Source: Microcystis panniformis FACHB-1757 (GTDB lineage: Bacteria > Cyanobacteriota > Cyanobacteriia > Cyanobacteriales > Microcystaceae). Taken from it: DNA of 64,000 nucleotides. The stretch spans positions 2,976,001 through 3,040,000 of the forward strand of contig NZ_CP011339.1 in NCBI RefSeq assembly GCF_001264245.1, read 5' to 3'. Of the stretch, positions 60,551 to 64,000 are shown one piece after another. The position numbers and the translations under genes are program-made. The stretch's first letter is position 1. Each line of letters opens with the position of its first letter. Below the pieces are notes generated by a model. The model saw only the letters and a list, made by a program, of their open reading frames with translations. It ran no database searches and was not told where the DNA came from.

Positions 60551-62683
60551 TTATCCCTTGACAATTGCCCCAAAATCTGCTAAGACTCGGGCGTGATTTC
60601 GCAGTAAACCCAACAGATTTAAACGATTGCGACGGACGGATTCTTTTTCTGCCATGACTAATACACTATTTTCGCCATCAAAAAAGTCAGCCACCAGGGG
60701 AGAAATTGCCGTTAAAGCAGTGACAAGACGCTGATAATCTCTTTGCTCTCTTGCGCTAATAGTTTCGGGAATTAGGGCAATTAAAGCGTCATAAAATGCT
60801 TGTTCGGAGGATTGTTCAAATAACTCCCTATTGATGATTCCCTTGGTTTCTAGGGTAGTTGTATCTAAATCTCCTTTTTGTGCCAAACGGGTCGAGCGAT
60901 TGACGGTTTCATAGATGTTGGCTAACTGACCATCCTGACGAATTTGGCATAAAAAGCGAGCGCGTTCACGGGTATCTAATAAATTTTCTAAAGCGCGAGA
61001 CTTATACTCTGGATCGTTTTCCCCTAAAACTGCATTAACGAGATCATAATCTATCCTCAAATCATCAATTAAGAGAGTTTGCAGACGTTGTAAAAAGAAA
61101 TCTTTAATCAGATTTGCAGGGTTGGGTTTATCGGGATGACAGGTAACAAAATCCTTAGCTATCTGCTCAATTAATGCCAAAAGATTGATATTAAAATTGG
61201 CTGACCAGATAATACTAATTATTGCATTGGCAGCCCGACGGAGAGCGAAGGGATCTGAGGAACCAGTGGGCAGCATTCCCAGTCCAAAAATACCGACTAA
61301 AGTATCCAAGCGATCAGCAATTCCCACCACTTGACCAGTGATTGTTTCCGGGAGTAAATCCCCGGCATTGCGAGGCAGATAATGTTCAAAAATGCCCCGG
61401 GCAACTATAGCCGATTCACCACTAATTAAAGCATATTTTTCGGCCATTACTCCCTGTAATTCTGGAAATTCATAGACCATTTGGGTAACTAAATCCGCTT
61501 TACAAAGCATGGCAGTGGACTCTATATCACTGCGACTTTGTTCATCGAGATTTAACTGTTCGACAATCATCTGGGCAATTTCCATAATCCGATCGACTTT
61601 ATCGCGCATGGTTCCCAATTCTTCTTGGAAAGTGACGGTTTCCAGTTGGGGAAGAAAACTATCTAAGGGTTCATCACAATCGGCAGTATAGAAAAATCTG
61701 GCATCAGCTAACCGTGCGCGGATAACCCTTTCATTTCCCGCGGAGATAATCTCAGATTTCTGGGGATCGCCATTGGAAATAGTAATAAAATAGGGTGACA
61801 AACCCTGGGGAGTTTTCACTGGGAAATAACGCTGATGTGTCACCATCACGGTAATAATTACTTCCGGGGGTAATTCCAGAAATTCATCGTCAAATTTGCC
61901 GACAATTGCCGTGGGATATTCGACTAAGTTAGTCACTTCTGCTAATAAATCGGCGGGAATTTCTGCCACTCCCTGGAGTTTTTTAGCCAGGGTGGTAATC
62001 TGATCAGTAATTATCTGTTGACGCACTTGCGGATCCGCTTCCACAAAAATTGATCGCAAACTGGTTAAATATGCTTGGGGGTGACTAATGGCTAGGGATT
62101 GCGGGTGTAGAATGCGATGACCAAAAGTTAAGCGATCGCTGGTTAAAGTGGTAGAGCCATTAATTAATTCTAGGGGCAAAACTTCCCCATCCACTAAAGT
62201 TAATAACCAACGAATTGGCCGGGGAAATCTTAAATCTCCATCTCCCCAACGCATAAAACGTCTTCCTTCCAAACGGGTAATCCATTGGGGAATTAATTCA
62301 GTTAAAATCTCGGCTGTTGGACGACCCGGAATCGTTTTTTCAATATAGACAAATTCTCCTTTGTCTGTGGCACGAATGGAGAAAGCAGCGGTGCTAACTC
62401 CCTGTTTTCGAGCAAAACCCTCACCAGCGGGGGTAATTTGGCCATTTTTGTAGGCGGCACTAACTGGCGGTCCTTTTATCTCCTCGCTGCGAGCTTCTTG
62501 CTCCTTCGGTAATCCTGTGATTAACACGGCCAAACGGCGCGGGGTTCCGTAAACTTGAATAGCAGTCGCATCCAGAGATTCCGTCTCTAAACTCTTGCTA
62601 ACTCTTTCCTGCAATTGTGCGATCGCGCTATCGACAAAATCTGCGGGTAGTTCTTCTGTACCGACTTCAAGTAAAAAATCCAT
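60551..62683 (-). CDS. glyS: glycyl-tRNA synthetase beta subunit
   Basis: 710 residues, normal for GlyS. FLLEVGTEELPADFVDSAIA start, GPPVSAAYKNGQITPAGEGF, VTHQRYFPVKTPQGLSPYFI, IADRLDTLVGIFGLGMLPTG and SSDPFALRRAANAI are family signatures; ARERARFLCQIRQDGQLANI near the anticodon-binding end. Partner GlyQ is not in the window. Ends directly in the TGATAAC repeats. Confidence 0.97.
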   Translation of the reverse strand: MDFLLEVGTEELPADFVDSAIAQLQERVSKSLETESLDATAIQVYGTPRRLAVLITGLPKEQEARSEEIKGPPVSAAYKNGQITPAGEGFARKQGVSTAAFSIRATDKGEFVYIEKTIPGRPTAEILTELIPQWITRLEGRRFMRWGDGDLRFPRPIRWLLTLVDGEVLPLELINGSTTLTSDRLTFGHRILHPQSLAISHPQAYLTSLRSIFVEADPQVRQQIITDQITTLAKKLQGVAEIPADLLAEVTNLVEYPTAIVGKFDDEFLELPPEVIITVMVTHQRYFPVKTPQGLSPYFITISNGDPQKSEIISAGNERVIRARLADARFFYTADCDEPLDSFLPQLETVTFQEELGTMRDKVDRIMEIAQMIVEQLNLDEQSRSDIESTAMLCKADLVTQMVYEFPELQGVMAEKYALISGESAIVARGIFEHYLPRNAGDLLPETITGQVVGIADRLDTLVGIFGLGMLPTGSSDPFALRRAANAIISIIWSANFNINLLALIEQIAKDFVTCHPDKPNPANLIKDFFLQRLQTLLIDDLRIDYDLVNAVLGENDPEYKSRALENLLDTRERARFLCQIRQDGQLANIYETVNRSTRLAQKGDLDTTTLETKGIINRELFEQSSEQAFYDALIALIPETISAREQRDYQRLVTALTAISPLVADFFDGENSVLVMAEKESVRRNRLNLLGLLRNHARVLADFGAIVKG

Positions 62684-62953
62684 CTGATTGATTGGCCGTG
62701 TTTATGCTTCACCAATCATCTAGGCTATCACAGAAGCCGTGTCCTTAGTTTTTGATCAGCTGTACTGCATTTAAACTGCATATGGGAAATTTTAGTACAA
62801 ATGCTCAAACTTCCTCGACCTAGCTTTGGTGCTGCCCACTCTCCTATCCCTTTTAAACAGTATGCTAGTATAACTATATGGCGATACAATTGCCTTAGCT
62901 TGGCTAAGGGTGCAAAGTTGATCTCATATTTTATCTATTATGTCAATAAAGTT

Positions 62954-63457
62954 ATGAAACGATTTCTATTATTATTTTGTGTTCTCGTGAGTTTTTTGCT
63001 GTTTATCAGCTTTGAGATTGATGTTTCCTTGTCTGCACTAGCTCTAACTCGACAACAGCTAGAGGGGCCAGGGCAGCTGTTGTATCAATCCCGTCATAGT
63101 TTGCGCGATGATACAGGTAGTCCTTGGCAGGTGGTGTTGTTCAAACGAATTAAGGATGGGGAAACCCTAGAAATTAGTTTGCGCTTGGTGGGATTTCCTG
63201 AAGGGATTGAGTTTCTCCATGGAGAAAGATTGACGATAACGACAGCTAAAGGCGAAATTTTAGCGGCTAAGGATGCTTTTGCCGAAAAATCACCAGCAGC
63301 TAACGTCGGTCAGTACGAGATGCAGGATATCTTACCGCAGCTACCCGTTACTGAAGCGATCGAACTTTCCCTACCCCTAGAGGCTCCCCGTCATCTTAAC
63401 ATCCCGATTCCTGTACTTTTAGAATGGCAAAGTCTGCTTTTTTCGGCAAATATTTGA
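62954..63457 (+). CDS. DUF3122 secreted protein
   Basis: 167 residues from ATG 62954; the longer open frame from 62801 would place 51 residues before an obvious signal peptide (MKRFLLLFCVLVSFLLFISF). Mature part: LEGPGQLLYQSRHSLRDDTG, SPWQVVLFKRIKDGETLEIS, LRLVGFPEGIEFLHGERLTI, as in cyanobacterial DUF3122. Periplasmic, function unknown. Upstream of miaE on the same strand. Confidence 0.85.
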   Translation: MKRFLLLFCVLVSFLLFISFEIDVSLSALALTRQQLEGPGQLLYQSRHSLRDDTGSPWQVVLFKRIKDGETLEISLRLVGFPEGIEFLHGERLTITTAKGEILAAKDAFAEKSPAANVGQYEMQDILPQLPVTEAIELSLPLEAPRHLNIPIPVLLEWQSLLFSANI

Positions 63458-63503
63458 CTTTTTGGGTTAGGGTGAAAGAGGCAGCAAATTGGAATCAGCG
63501 ACG

Positions 63504-64000
63504 ATGGGAAAGATTAATTTATTAGTCAGTGCCACCTCTGAGGATTGGATAGAACAGGCAATTAATAATTTAGAGATTATTCTGCTCGATCATTCCCATT
63601 GTGAGCGAAAAGCGGCAGGAGTGGCCTTAAATCTCATGTTTCGTTATCCTTCCTACGCTTCCCTCGTGCGGAAATTAACAGCGATCGCACAAGAGGAATT
63701 AGAACATTTTGAACAGGTAAATCAATGGTTAGATAAATGGGGAATTCCCCTCGCTCCCTTAAATTCTCCCCCTTATGGTGCTAAATTAAAGGCGCAGATT
63801 CGTCACCAAGAACCCGATCGCCTTTTGGATTCGCTGTTAATATCAGCTTTAATCGAGGCGCGTTCCCACGAAAGATTGGGTTTATTGGGAGAGTATTGTC
63901 CCGATCCTCAATTAGCTCAATTTTATCGCGGTTTAATGGCTTCCGAAGCGCGTCATTATGGTATTTACTGGCTATTAGCAGCGGATTATTTTGAACGTAC
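63504..64000 (+). CDS. miaE: tRNA-(ms2io6A)-hydroxylase MiaE, 3' end outside the window
   Basis: 165 codons visible from ATG 63504. Diiron ferritin-like fold: ILLDHSHCERKAAGVALNLM (ExxH-type ligands), AIAQEELEHFEQVNQWLDKW (EExxH), SALIEARSHERLGLLGEY (E...H), MASEARHYGIYWLLAADYF (ExxxH). Hydroxylates isopentenyl-modified A37 in tRNA. It is cut off by the window end. Third tRNA modification gene in the window. Confidence 0.92.
   Translation, partial: MGKINLLVSATSEDWIEQAINNLEIILLDHSHCERKAAGVALNLMFRYPSYASLVRKLTAIAQEELEHFEQVNQWLDKWGIPLAPLNSPPYGAKLKAQIRHQEPDRLLDSLLISALIEARSHERLGLLGEYCPDPQLAQFYRGLMASEARHYGIYWLLAADYFER

Noticed and set aside
60244..60573. Frame rich in SVISYQL repeats
   Set aside because: It is only the translation of the 7-bp tandem repeat and a MITE.

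Overview
The window looks like a chromosome segment of a phycobilisome-bearing, unicellular bloom-forming cyanobacterium, most likely Microcystis aeruginosa or a close relative. Support: a phycobilisome rod-core linker (cpcG), a CpcS-type bilin lyase, Mg-chelatase chlI, a CYP120-like P450, many HIP1 octamers (GCGATCGC), moderate AT richness and a very heavy load of IS elements and miniature repeats. The species call is inference; cyanobacterial identity is strong.

Layout. 0-3 kb: small secreted protein, an Mrr-like restriction gene split by a MITE, bilin lyase. 3.2-10.4 kb: cpcG and mnmA, originally convergent neighbours, are pushed apart by a 5.2-kb insert bounded by an identical 571-bp direct repeat; the insert carries a Ser/Thr kinase, a COP23 lipoprotein and a TPR-CHAT protease gene. 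10.4-14.4 kb: SPOR-like protein, hydrolase, nested repeats, universal stress protein. 14.4-26.2 kb: an accessory block bounded by two copies of the 3' end of a FUSC transporter gene. It holds an integron-type integrase (with the IntI-specific insert), a candidate attI core, one convincing attC site and further half sites, toxin-antitoxin-like pairs, a caspase-like peptidase and a galectin/DUF1963 protein, the last two each split by the same IS1 element. 26.2-30.3 kb: a three-gene efflux operon (HlyD, small membrane protein, FUSC), with both large genes frameshifted in G runs.

30.8-41.1 kb: five paralogues of a coiled-coil plus PD-(D/E)XK nuclease-like protein with heptad copy-number variation, split by a pile-up of ISAs1, IS4, IS630 and ISKra4 elements and MITEs. 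41.1-46.3 kb: toxin-antitoxin-like and HNH modules (RelE-like, DUF433/PIN-like, HNH, PIN, MNT/HEPN), most separated by repeated copies of the 3' end of one TPR gene plus a shared tail repeat. 46.4-64 kb: mainly housekeeping: DUF2062 protein, mnmE, three tandem small coiled-coil membrane proteins, alr, P450, ABC1 kinase, glycosyltransferase, a Septu-like ATPase/HNH pair, chlI, glyS, a DUF3122 protein and the start of miaE.

Two broad themes follow. First, stable core genes (tRNA modification mnmA, mnmE, miaE; glyS; alr; photosynthesis genes) alternate with blocks of defence, programmed-cell-death and toxin-antitoxin genes. Second, many accessory genes are broken by small transposable elements whose target duplications are still readable, so the original genes can be reconstructed on paper.
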